DNA of 22,513 bases from positions 1 to 22,513 of the forward strand of contig JBBIVO010000023.1 in assembly GCA_037439685.1 (NCBI GenBank). Reading direction: 5' to 3'. Below the pieces are notes generated by a model. That model was not told where the DNA came from. It ran no database searches and saw only the letters and a list, made by a program, of their open reading frames with translations. This DNA comes from JAGTRB01 sp037439685 (lineage in GTDB: Archaea > Thermoproteota > Bathyarchaeia > TCS64). The translations under genes and the position numbers were made by a program. Position 1 is the stretch's first letter. Each line of letters starts with the position of its first letter. Shown in pieces: positions 13,280 to 21,634 of this stretch.

Positions 13280-15192
13280 ACAAGCCTGACAGTCTCGAGT
13301 AGGTAGGGGGCGTAGGCCTGTAACCCTGATAAGCGGGATAATACTTTAACCATATTTTCACATTTATTCTCCTCCCCGTGTACTAGGAGAACCCTCTTAG
13401 GCGTTGGCCTCATCCTCCTCACGTAGTTGAGGAGCTGCCTTCTATCGGAGTGGCCTGAGAACCCCTCAACCGCGTGGATGCTCATCTTGACATTGACCAC
13501 CTCCAACTTTCCCTCGCTGTTGAAGAACTGGAAGGACCTAAGCCCCGACTGCAGCCTCTGTCCTAGGGTTCCAGAGACCTGATAGCTAACGAATATGAGG
13601 CCGTTCTCCTCAGATGGGGAGAGCCTCTTGAAGTATTCGATTACTGGGCCTCCCTCCATCATCCCGGCTGTGGCGAGGATTATGCACGGGCCTCCCTCCA
13701 CTATCTCGTCCCTGCTATCTGCCTGTTTCACGATGGTGAAGTAGTCGGACTCGAAGGGGTTCCTACCCCCCTCGACTATCTCGTCCCTCACCTCGCTGGA
13801 GAGGTAGCCAGGGTAAGCTGTATGTATCGCCGTCGCCTCTGAGATCATCCCCTCTATATATACGGGTACCTCGAGGAGCTTGCCCATACTCATGTACCTG
13901 TTTATCACCATCATTATCTCCTGGGCCCTCCCCACGGCCGGCACAGGGATGAGCACCTTCCCCTTCTCCAGGATGCTGTTGGCTATACTGATGAACTCCT
14001 CCTCTGTCTCCTCCCTCGACTTAACCGAGTCGCTGGCTCCCCCATATGTGCTCTCCATCAACAGGGTTTCTACGCGTGGGAACTGGGTTGAGGCGGGGGG
14101 TAAGAGCTGAGTTGGCCCGAACTTGAAGTCGCTTGTATAAACGATGTTGTGAAGCCCCTTTCCCACATGGATATGGACCATCGAAGAGCCTAGGATATGC
14201 CCAGCGTTGTGAAGGGTCAGCCTGATATCCGGGGAGACATCGGTAACCTCACCGAATCCCAAGGGGATTATGTGGGTTATTACCTCCCTCACATCCTCAG
14301 GGCTGAAGGGGGCGGCCCTCCCCTCCTTGGCCATGACCTCCAGATAGTCCCCGAGGAGTAGCATCATCAGGCTCTCAGTCGGCTGGGAGCAGTAGACGGG
14401 CCCGTCATAACCATACTTGAACAGGTATGGGAGGAAGCCACAGTGGTCTAGGTGGGCGTGGGTGATGACAACCCCATCGAGCCGTTTAAGGTCGAACTCC
14501 TCCACATCCAAGCGGGGATAAGCCTCTATCGGGTTGCTCGAGCCCGGATTGATGCCACAGTCGAGGAGTATACAGCTCTCCCTCGTCCTAACGAGGAGGG
14601 CCGAACGGCCCACCTGCCTGGCTCCCCCGAGGATGGTTATGCGGACATCCCCCGTCCCCTGGCTTGGAGGCCTGAAGATCGCCTCTCCGGTCTCCCTGAG
14701 GAATCGCTCCCTCTCCTTACCTCTCGAGTAGAGGTAGCTCCTCACCTGCTTTATCGTCACGGAGGGGATGGGAGGAGCCCTCACTATAAGGGGGATCCAA
14801 CCCGTCCTTTTGGCTATCTCTACGAGGTTGGCGCTCCCCCTCCCATAGGCCGTTTCAGGCCTCATAGCCTCCACGACAACCTCTCCGAGCGCGGGGTCCA
14901 GGTACGTCCTGACCAAACCCGCCTCCTCTGGCAAGACCTCCCTGACGACCTTCTCAACCTCCGCCTCCGCTATCCTCACCGATGGGTCTGAACGTACGAC
15001 GATCCTCTTCTTGATGGAGCTCGCTATCTCGGAGATCACCTGGCCCCTTTCAAGGAGTAGGTCAGGCCTCTTCGCGTATATGGCGAGGCGGGGACCCTCA
15101 AACTCGATCCTAGTTAGACCTGCCTCTGAGGGTATGTTCTGGAGTATCGAACCCCTTATCTCCGCGTAGGATAGACCTTGCTGCCTCTGCAT
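13276..15192 (-). CDS. aCPSF1/FttA: beta-CASP ribonuclease and transcription termination factor
   Basis: A 638-residue archaeal CPSF1. The first roughly 150 residues form the N-terminal KH-type RNA-binding region. The metallo-beta-lactamase domain follows, with HAHLDH at 245-250 (H245, H247, D249, H250) and AGHILGSSMVHI. Then come a beta-CASP domain (LLMESTYGG, ILATAGMMEGGP) and a C-terminal FSGHSDRRQLLNYV with the late VLLVHGEENKCENM. The family is the conserved archaeal factor that cleaves nascent RNA at U-rich sites and terminates transcription. It starts 6 bp after the psmB stop, so the two form an operon. Its stop codon overlaps that of convergent sepF. Confidence 0.96.
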   Translation of the reverse strand: MQRQQGLSYAEIRGSILQNIPSEAGLTRIEFEGPRLAIYAKRPDLLLERGQVISEIASSIKKRIVVRSDPSVRIAEAEVEKVVREVLPEEAGLVRTYLDPALGEVVVEAMRPETAYGRGSANLVEIAKRTGWIPLIVRAPPIPSVTIKQVRSYLYSRGKERERFLRETGEAIFRPPSQGTGDVRITILGGARQVGRSALLVRTRESCILLDCGINPGSSNPIEAYPRLDVEEFDLKRLDGVVITHAHLDHCGFLPYLFKYGYDGPVYCSQPTESLMMLLLGDYLEVMAKEGRAAPFSPEDVREVITHIIPLGFGEVTDVSPDIRLTLHNAGHILGSSMVHIHVGKGLHNIVYTSDFKFGPTQLLPPASTQFPRVETLLMESTYGGASDSVKSREETEEEFISIANSILEKGKVLIPVPAVGRAQEIMMVINRYMSMGKLLEVPVYIEGMISEATAIHTAYPGYLSSEVRDEIVEGGRNPFESDYFTIVKQADSRDEIVEGGPCIILATAGMMEGGPVIEYFKRLSPSEENGLIFVSYQVSGTLGQRLQSGLRSFQFFNSEGKLEVVNVKMSIHAVEGFSGHSDRRQLLNYVRRMRPTPKRVLLVHGEENKCENMVKVLSRLSGLQAYAPYLLETVRLV

Positions 15193-15198
15193 TGGAAT

Positions 15199-15861
15199 CT
15201 AACTCGTCCGGTTGAGTAAAGCCTGTTTCTCCTCCAGGCTCAGCTCCCTGAACCCCTCCTCGGTTATGATGGCGACGTCGAACCCGTTCCCGCTGGCCAC
15301 ATCCCTCTTCATGGCAGAGTCGAGCGCCTTAACCACGATAGGGAGGGCCATGCTCACCGAGCTTTCCTCGCTATATCTATCCTCTAAAACCCCATATGCG
15401 ATGGGTGAGCCCGACCCCGTGGAGACCATCCTCTCCTCTGTGAGGCTTCCGAAGGGGTCCAAGGAGAATATGTGGGGCCCAGTCTCATCATAGCCCCCGA
15501 TGAGGGCTTGAAGGGGTAGGGGTAGCCCCACCTCACGATTCGCGAAGAGCAGATTTGACAGGAGTCTGGCGGCTGAGACCACGGGCATGGGCCGCCCGTT
15601 GGTGAGCTCGAAGAGCTTCGCGTTGGCCCTGAGGATGTCTACAACCCTCTGCGCGACCGCTACTCCACCAGCCACCGTCATGGCGAGGCGATCGGTGATC
15701 ATATAAACCTTCTTCGCCTGTTTGCTCGCCACATATGTCCCCATGGTCGCCCTCTTATCGGTGGCCATTATAACCCCGTCCTTGCAGACCACTCCGACCG
15801 TAGTTGTTCCGGTTAACCCTAGGTTCCTCCTCATGGCCAACGCCCTTGACAGGTATTTCAT
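15199..15861 (-). CDS. psmB: 20S proteasome beta subunit
   Basis: A 220-residue precursor with an 18-residue propeptide cleaved at Gly18/Thr19 (LTG-TTTVG), exposing the catalytic Thr19. The catalytic Asp (D35 in ATDKRA) and Lys (K51 in QAKKVYM) are at mature positions 17 and 33, as expected of an active beta subunit. The substrate-pocket and C-terminal strands (ALIGGYDETGPHIFSLDPFG, SGSPIAYGVLED) are intact. It forms the proteolytic chamber of the 20S core with alpha subunits encoded elsewhere. A TATA-like TTTTTATG near 15887-15895 is about 28 nt before ATG 15861, suggesting a leaderless start. It is first gene of the psmB-aCPSF1 operon. Confidence 0.96.
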   Translation of the reverse strand: MKYLSRALAMRRNLGLTGTTTVGVVCKDGVIMATDKRATMGTYVASKQAKKVYMITDRLAMTVAGGVAVAQRVVDILRANAKLFELTNGRPMPVVSAARLLSNLLFANREVGLPLPLQALIGGYDETGPHIFSLDPFGSLTEERMVSTGSGSPIAYGVLEDRYSEESSVSMALPIVVKALDSAMKRDVASGNGFDVAIITEEGFRELSLEEKQALLNRTS

Positions 15862-15886
15862 GAGCCCTTAAAAACCGAGCGTATAA

Positions 15887-15895
15887 CATAAAAAA
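15887..15895 (-). promoter_or_regulatory. TATA-like promoter of psmB-aCPSF1
   Basis: A TTTTTTATG element on the minus strand, centred about 28-30 nt from the psmB ATG. It lies in a 130-bp intergenic region shared with divergent egsA. Confidence 0.5.
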
Positions 15896-15992
15896 CTACG
15901 ATTTAAAAATCTTTCTCGCCGGAAATCCAGAAAGATCAAGAACATGAGAAATCTTAATTCTCTCCATCTCCATTTGATCTCTCGATGCCACT

Positions 15993-17042
15993 GTGAAGGA
16001 AGTCCATAGGATAGACCTGCCCCGCATAGTCCTCATAGGCCGAGGGGTTATAGACGAGCTTGGAAAAATCTGCATAGAGATAGGTGTAGAAAGGCCTCTC
16101 ATAGTCACCGGTAGGAGGACCATACAGGTCGCTGGAGAAAGGGCCCAATGGGCAGTTCGAAGACAGGGGATCGAGGCCGACATAGTCCTGGTAGAGAACG
16201 CCGACATGGCCACGGTGGAGGGGGTGAGAAGGGCCGCGGGGAGGGTGAGAGCCGACGCCATCGTGGGCGTGGGGGGAGGGAGGACGATAGATGTAGCGAA
16301 ACTGGCCTCGACCGAGAGTGGAGCGCTCTTCATCAGCGTCCCCACGACGGCCTCCCACGATGGGATAGCCAGCGGCTTCGCCTCCATAAGGAGCCTCGGG
16401 AAGCCATACTCAGTGAAGGCCAAGGTGCCAACCGCCGTATTAGCGGACTCCCAGGTAGTGGCGGAGGCTCCATACAGATACACGGCGAGCGGATGCGGCG
16501 ACGTGGTAGCCAAGGCGGTCTCAGTCCTCGATTGGAGGATAGCCCACGAGGATGTGGGGGAGTACTATGGGGACTACGCAGCCAGCCTAGCTCAGATGAG
16601 CTCTGAGATGGTCATGGAGAGGGCCATGTCGATAAGGGAGCGTTCAGACGAGGGCTACAGGGTATTACTGGAATCCCTTGTGAGCTGTGGGGTCGCCATG
16701 AGCATAGCTGGGAGCAGCAGGCCCTGCAGCGGATCGGAGCACCTGTTCAGCCACGCCCTCGAGATGACAGCCCCCAACACCGTCCTCCATGGGGAGGGGT
16801 GCGGGTTGGGGGCGATAATGATGGCCAAGCTCCACGGCATAGACTGGTTCTCCATAGCCGAGGTGTTGAGGGTCGTCGGGGCGCCCACGACGGCAGAAGA
16901 GGTGGGCCTAACCCCTGAAGTGGTGGTCGAGGCCCTAGTCAAGGCGAGGGAGGTGAGGCCTGAGAGGTACACCATCCTAAATAGGATCCCCCTAACCCGT
17001 GAGAGAGCCCGGAGCCTGGCCATCGAGTGCGGCGTTATATGA
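15993..17042 (+). CDS. egsA: sn-Glycerol-1-phosphate dehydrogenase
   Basis: A 349-residue NAD(P)-dependent, zinc-containing enzyme that reduces dihydroxyacetone phosphate to sn-glycerol-1-phosphate, setting the stereochemistry of archaeal lipids. It shows the nucleotide loop GVGGGRTIDVAKL (92-104), VPTTASHDGIASGFAS (116-131) and probable zinc ligands D170 (in SGCGDVVAK), H250 or H254 (in GSEHLFSHALEM) and H266 (in TVLHGEGCGLGA). The start is GTG 15993, the first possible start after an in-frame TGA, with no Shine-Dalgarno site. A TTAATTC element near 15953-15960 would give a leader of about 10 nt. It is divergent from psmB and monocistronic by layout. Confidence 0.95.
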   Translation: MKEVHRIDLPRIVLIGRGVIDELGKICIEIGVERPLIVTGRRTIQVAGERAQWAVRRQGIEADIVLVENADMATVEGVRRAAGRVRADAIVGVGGGRTIDVAKLASTESGALFISVPTTASHDGIASGFASIRSLGKPYSVKAKVPTAVLADSQVVAEAPYRYTASGCGDVVAKAVSVLDWRIAHEDVGEYYGDYAASLAQMSSEMVMERAMSIRERSDEGYRVLLESLVSCGVAMSIAGSSRPCSGSEHLFSHALEMTAPNTVLHGEGCGLGAIMMAKLHGIDWFSIAEVLRVVGAPTTAEEVGLTPEVVVEALVKAREVRPERYTILNRIPLTRERARSLAIECGVI

Positions 17043-17143
17043 CCCTGCGGAGATGCCAAGGGAATCAACGAAGTTTGGCGGTTTTCAATTAAAGCCTAAA
17101 TCGAGGCCTAAGATGCCATCGTCAGACCCGACCTAGATAAAAT

Positions 17144-17152
17144 CTTTATAAG
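17144..17152 (+). promoter_or_regulatory. TATA box of cdc48 cluster
   Basis: CTTTATAAG, with predicted initiation near 17174. The GGGAGGG ribosome-binding site at 17173-17179 then lies at the extreme 5' end of the mRNA, 5 nt before the TTG start. Confidence 0.6.
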
Positions 17153-17184
17153 ATTCAACCTTCTCGAAGATTGGGAGGGTTTCG

Positions 17185-19359
17185 TTGAGCAGCCTTCAAC
17201 TAAAGGTCGCCGAGGCGAAACAGCAGAGGGATGTGGGAAGGGGAATCGCCAGGATAGACGCTGAGAGCATGAAGACCCTTGAGGTTACGGTTGGGGATGT
17301 CATAGAGATCGCGGGGAAGAAGACAACCGCTGCGAAGGCCTGGCCCGCCTACCCTGAGGACCAGGGCCTCCCAATAATAAGGATCGACGGCTTCATCAGG
17401 AAGAACTGCGGGGCATCCATAAACGAGTATGTCACCGTGAAGAAGGCTGAGGTCGAGTACGCGCTCTCGGTTAAACTAGCGCCTGTGGACATACGCATAA
17501 GCGTCGACAGCGACTTCGTCAGGTTCGTCAAGGATAGGCTGATAGATAGGCCCTGCACCCGAGGGGACACCCTGCTCATAATGATGCTGGGCCACTCCGT
17601 CCCCTTCATGGTTGTCAGCACCAGGCCCAATGGTATTGTGAAGATATCTCCGACCACCGAGGTGACCATCCTCGCTGAGCCGGTGCCAGAGCTTGAGATG
17701 CCGAGCAGGACGACCTACGAGGATGTCGGGGGCCTCGATGAGGCCATCCAGAGGATCAGGGAGATGGTCGAGCTCCCCCTTAGGCACCCGGAGATATTCC
17801 AGAGGCTGGGTATAGACCCGCCGAAGGGGGTTCTCCTCCACGGCCCCCCTGGAACCGGGAAGACCCTCCTGGCCAGGGCCGTCGCCAACGAGTCTGAGGC
17901 GAACTTCTACGCCGTCAACGGGCCCGAGATAATGAGCAAGTTCTACGGCGAGTCTGAGGCTAGGATGAGGAAGATCTTCGAAGACGCTGAGAAGAACGCC
18001 CCAAGCATAGTCTTCATAGACGAGATAGATGCTATAGCCCCTAAGAGGAGCGAGGTGACCGGCGAGGTCGAGAGGAGGGTTGTAGCCCAGCTACTGGCCT
18101 CCATGGACGGGCTGAAGGGGAGGGGGAAGGTCATAGTGATAGGGGCCACCAACAGGCCCGATGCCTTAGACCCGGCGCTCAGGAGGCCCGGGAGGTTCGA
18201 TAGAGAGATCGAGATAGGGATACCCGATGTTAAGGGGCGGCACGAGATCCTCCAGATCCACACAAGAGGGATGCCCCTAGCGAAGGATGTGGACCTCAGG
18301 CGGATAGCGGAGATAACCCACGGCTACACAGGCGCCGACCTGGCAGCCCTCTGCAGGGAGTCGGCCATGAAGGCCCTCAGGCGCTACCTGCCGAAGATCA
18401 ACCTTGAGGAGAAGAGGATCCCCCACGAGCTCCTAGAGCAGATGGAGGTAACCAACGAGGACATTATAAACGCATATAGGGAGATAACCCCTACCGCGAT
18501 GAGGGAGGTCTACATCGAGACCCCGAATGTGAGTTGGGAGGATATAGGAGGCCTTGAGGAGGTCAAGCAGTACCTGAGGGAGGCTGTGGAGTGGCCTCTT
18601 AAGAACCCCGACGCCTTCAAGCGCTTCGGGATAACCCCTCCGAAGGGCATCCTCCTCTATGGCCCCCCTGGAAGCGGGAAGACCCTCCTAGGAAGGGCGG
18701 TGGCCACCGAGTCTGAGGCCAACTTCATATCTGTGAGGGGGCCAGAGATATTCAGTAAGTGGGTGGGAGAGTCCGAGAAGGCGATCAGGGAGATATTCCG
18801 GAAGGCCAAGATGGCCGCCCCGTCCATAGTATTCCTGGACGAGTTCGACTCGATAGCCCCAAGCAGGGGGATGGACATCTCAGATTCAAGGGTTACCGAG
18901 AGGGTGATAAGCCAACTCCTCACCGAGATAGATGGCCTTGTGACCCTTCAGAACGTGGTTGTTATAGCCGCAACCAATAGGCCTGACATCCTCGATCCGG
19001 CCGTGCTGAGGCCTGGAAGGCTCGACAGGAGGATCTACGTCCCTCCCCCAGACGATAAAGCTAGGCTGAGTATACTTGAGATTAAGACTAGGAACATGCC
19101 TCTAGACAAGGGCGTCGACCTCGCCCTCCTGGCCAAGAGGATGGCCGGATACTCAGGGGCGGACATAGAGTCCGTATGTAGAGAAGCAGCCTTCCACGCC
19201 ATGAGGAGGGATATGAACTCGGCAGTCATAACCATGGACGACTTCGAGAAGGCCCTTTCGGAGGTCTCTCCATCCATAACCCCGGATATGGAGAAATGGT
19301 ACCTTGAAGTCTCCAAGAGGTTCAGGGAGCCTCAGAGGAGGCCTATCGCCATAGCATAG
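17185..19359 (+). CDS. Cdc48/VAT AAA+ ATPase
   Basis: A 724-residue double-ring AAA+ unfoldase of the Cdc48/p97/VAT family. The N-terminal substrate-binding domain covers about residues 1-170. The D1 ATPase has Walker A GPPGTGKT (220-227) and Walker B IVFIDE (275-280); D2 has GPPGSGKT (493-500) and IVFLDE (548-553). Both have arginine fingers in RRPGRFDRE and RPGRLDRR. It unfolds proteins, in archaea probably feeding the 20S proteasome, whose beta gene lies about 1.3 kb upstream on the other strand. The C-terminus ends PIAIA, without the HbYX proteasome-docking motif. The start is TTG 17185, fixed by GGGAGGG 5 nt upstream. Two small downstream genes follow without gaps. Confidence 0.96.
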   Translation: MSSLQLKVAEAKQQRDVGRGIARIDAESMKTLEVTVGDVIEIAGKKTTAAKAWPAYPEDQGLPIIRIDGFIRKNCGASINEYVTVKKAEVEYALSVKLAPVDIRISVDSDFVRFVKDRLIDRPCTRGDTLLIMMLGHSVPFMVVSTRPNGIVKISPTTEVTILAEPVPELEMPSRTTYEDVGGLDEAIQRIREMVELPLRHPEIFQRLGIDPPKGVLLHGPPGTGKTLLARAVANESEANFYAVNGPEIMSKFYGESEARMRKIFEDAEKNAPSIVFIDEIDAIAPKRSEVTGEVERRVVAQLLASMDGLKGRGKVIVIGATNRPDALDPALRRPGRFDREIEIGIPDVKGRHEILQIHTRGMPLAKDVDLRRIAEITHGYTGADLAALCRESAMKALRRYLPKINLEEKRIPHELLEQMEVTNEDIINAYREITPTAMREVYIETPNVSWEDIGGLEEVKQYLREAVEWPLKNPDAFKRFGITPPKGILLYGPPGSGKTLLGRAVATESEANFISVRGPEIFSKWVGESEKAIREIFRKAKMAAPSIVFLDEFDSIAPSRGMDISDSRVTERVISQLLTEIDGLVTLQNVVVIAATNRPDILDPAVLRPGRLDRRIYVPPPDDKARLSILEIKTRNMPLDKGVDLALLAKRMAGYSGADIESVCREAAFHAMRRDMNSAVITMDDFEKALSEVSPSITPDMEKWYLEVSKRFREPQRRPIAIA

Positions 19360-19602
19360 GTGGATAGGGTGAGGTTGAGGCTGGTAGCATCCTCCATCAT
19401 AGAGATCCTTGAGAGGGAAGGAGCAAGGGAGGAGGAAGAGGTCTATAAGCAGGTCCAGAGGCTCCATGGGGATATCGACAGGCGCTCCTTCGAGGAGCTT
19501 CTGATGAGCCTCGAGATCCAAGGCCTCATCAGGGTGAGCGACCTATCAAAGGATAGGCGTAGGATAGAGCCTGTGAGGAGCGCGGGTTGGGAGTCCAGCT
19601 AG
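19360..19602 (+). CDS. Small winged-helix-like protein between cdc48 and fen1
   Basis: An 80-residue basic/acidic protein. The pattern is helix (VASSIIEILEREG), a helix containing EEEEVYKQVQRL, a possible recognition helix (DRRSFEELLMSLEIQG), then LIRVSDLSKDRRRIEPV. This resembles a compact winged-helix DNA-binding fold, but I recognise no named family. The GTG start at 19360 directly follows the cdc48 stop codon. GTG 19369, with AGGTG 6 nt upstream, is an alternative. Its end overlaps the fen1 start by 16 bp, so all three genes should be co-transcribed and probably translationally coupled. A role with FEN1 or in regulating the cluster is speculation. Confidence 0.75.
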   Translation: MDRVRLRLVASSIIEILEREGAREEEEVYKQVQRLHGDIDRRSFEELLMSLEIQGLIRVSDLSKDRRRIEPVRSAGWESS

Positions 19603-20627
19603 GAGATATAGTTAGGCCCAGGAAGGCCTCCCTGGAAGACCTATCGGGAAAGGTGATAGCCTTCGACGGCCATAACATACTGTACCAATTCCTCGCCATC
19701 ATAAGGGGAAGGAGGGGGGAGCCGCTGAGGGATAGGGAGGGGAGGGTAACCAGCCACCTGAGCGGCCTGCTTTATAGGAACTCGAACCTGGTGGAGGCAG
19801 GGATAAGGGTTGCATACGTCTTCGACGGTAAACCCCACGAGTTCAAGTCTAAGACCGTGGAGGGGAGGTTGGCGGCTAGGAGGGAGGCCCAGGCGAGGTA
19901 TGAGGAGGCTCTCAGGGAGGGGAGGCCCGAGGAGGCCAGGAGGTACGCACAGCAGGCTGTGACAGCCACCGCCCCCATGGTCGAGGAGGCGAAGAGGCTC
20001 CTCACCCTGATGGGACTACCCTGGGTTCAAGCACCGGGAGAGGGGGAGGCCCAGTCAGCCCACATGTCGCGGAGGGGGGATGTCTGGGCCGCTGCGAGCC
20101 AGGACTACGACTCCCTCCTATTCGGAGCCCGACGCCTGGTTAGAAACCTCTCCATAACAGGTAGGAGGAAGCTCCCAGGCAGAAACCTATATATAAAGAT
20201 AGAGCCTGAAATCATAGAGCTCGAGCCTCTCCTAAGAGGCCTAGATATAACCTATGAACAGCTCGTCGATATTGGAATCCTCGTTGGGACAGACTACAAC
20301 CCGGAGGGGGTTAAGGGTATAGGCCCAAAGAGGGCTCTGAAGCTGATCAAGGAGTGTGGAAGCCTCCAAAGGGCCCTTATAGGCCTACAAGAGGCCACAT
20401 TCACACACCCGCCGGAGGAGATAAAGGGGCTGTTCCTTAACCCGCCAGTCACCGATGACTACAGATTAGAGTGGAAGTATCCGGATGAAGAAGGAATATT
20501 GGAGTTTCTATGTGAAGAAAGAGACTTTGATAAGGCAAGAGTGATGAAGGCCATAGAGAGCTTAAAAACGGGATATAACAGAATAAGTGAAGAAAAAACG
20601 CTAGATAGATGGTTTTTGAATGGATGA
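19587..20627 (+). CDS. fen1: Flap endonuclease 1
   Basis: A 346-residue structure-specific nuclease that removes 5' flaps in Okazaki-fragment maturation and base-excision repair. The N-terminus, MGVQLGDIV, is diagnostic and confirms the TTG start at 19587, with GAGGAG 6 nt upstream. The XPG-N acidic residues are in IAFDGHNILYQF and YVFDGKPHEFK. The XPG-I motif is APGEGEAQSAHM with AASQDYDSLLFGA, followed by the helix-hairpin-helix GILVGTDYNPEGVKGIGPKR. The C-terminal KTLDRWFLNG is a PCNA-interacting (PIP-like) motif. Full length. The last roughly 150 bp are noticeably more A-rich than the rest of the gene, marking the edge of the A+T-rich region that follows. Confidence 0.97.
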   Translation: MGVQLGDIVRPRKASLEDLSGKVIAFDGHNILYQFLAIIRGRRGEPLRDREGRVTSHLSGLLYRNSNLVEAGIRVAYVFDGKPHEFKSKTVEGRLAARREAQARYEEALREGRPEEARRYAQQAVTATAPMVEEAKRLLTLMGLPWVQAPGEGEAQSAHMSRRGDVWAAASQDYDSLLFGARRLVRNLSITGRRKLPGRNLYIKIEPEIIELEPLLRGLDITYEQLVDIGILVGTDYNPEGVKGIGPKRALKLIKECGSLQRALIGLQEATFTHPPEEIKGLFLNPPVTDDYRLEWKYPDEEGILEFLCEERDFDKARVMKAIESLKTGYNRISEEKTLDRWFLNG

Positions 20628-20769
20628 AAAGCTGAAAATCTGCATTAAGGCTAAGATTAAGAGATATAACAGTTCCCATTTAATCTCGACAAACCGGCGG
20701 ATTTTATATTAAATTTTGAAATAAGATCATATTAAATGAGCGATATAATTCATTGAACGCTTAAAATAA

Positions 20770-20777
20770 TTTTTTTT
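20770..20777 (+). terminator. T8 tract downstream of fen1
   Basis: Eight T in a row about 140 nt beyond the fen1 stop, in an A+T-rich context. A likely U-tract terminator for the cdc48-fen1 transcript. Confidence 0.5.
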
Positions 20778-21421
20778 ACAAAATTCCATTCTTTAAAGGT
20801 TTATTTTTAGAGGATCATCGCCATTAAGCGGGGTCATCCAGAAGGAGGCCTCACCCATCCTCAAATGGGACATTATTCATATCCATAGAACCCCTCCGGT
20901 GATTGACCAAGGATAAACGAGGATTAAGGTTCAATATTCAAATGGAGCCTTAAAATGGCTTTTACGGGTTTTAAGAGCCGTAGCAGCGGAGGGCATCCCA
21001 TTCAAAAAGGACCCGATTTACGAATCCTTCTCGGCGATTCCAAGGCAGCTCACCTAGACCTAATTAATTTAGCGGTTTCAAGAATTTGGACATAAAGAAT
21101 GTCCCTAACCCCAAAACGGTAAAAGGAGTTTCATTCAGGAGGTTGATTTGATCGAATAAAGAGGCTTTATTCCATCACGGGGCGGCCCTGAATCCGCGTA
21201 GTTGACACCCGATTACATCCCATCCAGATAGCTAGGGATTCTTCTCTTGGCAACCTCCCATTAATTTTAAAGATTTAGAAGGGGATGGGCCGGGTATCCA
21301 ATTAAAAAATTAAGTGAACCCTCTTCTTATTGTAGTCTTAAGAGAGATTTCGGGAGCCATTGTTTCTAGCAACGGATTGGGCGGCGTTTACACTTAATTA
21401 GATGCAAGTCTAAGTAGAAAA

Positions 21422-21430
21422 ATATATAAA
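21422..21430 (+). promoter_or_regulatory. TATA box of the protease-tail/methyltransferase unit
   Basis: ATATATAAA, centred exactly 26 nt before GTG 21452, the geometry of a leaderless archaeal transcript. A second TATA-like ACTTATAAAT follows at 21441-21450. Confidence 0.65.
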
Positions 21431-21451
21431 ATGACCCCCTACTTATAAATA

Positions 21452-21616
21452 GTGGTGAATCTACGACAAATACTAGTAAATCAACCATTCATCAAACCGG
21501 GCGATAGTGGAAGCCTGGTGGATAAAGATGGCACGTTCGTCGGGCTAGCATTCGCTGGAAGTAGCAGCATAGCTGTTGTCTGCAAAGCCAATTACATAAT
21601 CGGCCAGTTAAAATAA
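21452..21616 (+). CDS. Chymotrypsin-fold protease C-terminal fragment (54 aa)
   Basis: A 54-codon ORF matching only the last part of trypsin/chymotrypsin-fold serine proteases. QPFIKPGDSGSLVDKDG carries the active-site serine motif GDSGS at residues 17-21, followed by TFVGLAFAGSSS and the final helix IIGQLK. The catalytic His and Asp are absent, so it cannot be a self-contained protease. Upstream in the same frame, codons to about 21341 are interrupted by TAA at 21395 and 21446, suggesting decay of a longer gene. A TATA box stands exactly 26 nt before the GTG, so a short product could still be made. It ends 18 bp before the methyltransferase start. Confidence 0.6.
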   Translation: MVNLRQILVNQPFIKPGDSGSLVDKDGTFVGLAFAGSSSIAVVCKANYIIGQLK

Positions 21617-21620
21617 ACTA

Positions 21621-21630
21621 GGAGGTGATG
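21621..21630 (+). promoter_or_regulatory. Strong Shine-Dalgarno site of the methyltransferase
   Basis: GGAGGTGATG is a near-complete anti-16S complement placed just before ATG 21635. It is the strongest ribosome-binding site in the window and fits an internal cistron of a two-gene mRNA. Confidence 0.75.
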
Positions 21631-21634
21631 AATT

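Larger units (their letters stand above)
20628..21451. other. A+T-rich gene-free region
   Basis: About 820 bp with no credible gene, composition clearly lower in G+C than upstream. It contains a T8 run (20770-20777), two small perfect hairpins (21088-21104, GGACAT/ATGTCC; 21154-21172, GAATAAA/TTTATTC) and TATA boxes at its right end. No tRNA, rRNA, SRP or RNase P RNA motif was recognised. Frame 2 near 21341-21451 may hold decayed codons of the protease-like ORF that follows. Confidence 0.5.

Noticed and set aside
14452..14991. 179-codon plus-strand frame inside aCPSF1
   Set aside because: It is opposite conserved aCPSF1 motifs including HAHLDH, has no promoter or ribosome-binding site, and its product resembles no family.
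15896..16513. 205-codon open frame antisense to egsA
   Set aside because: It lies wholly opposite a clear egsA gene, and its Ser/Thr/Pro/Ala-rich low-complexity product is typical of a frame opposite G+C-rich coding DNA.
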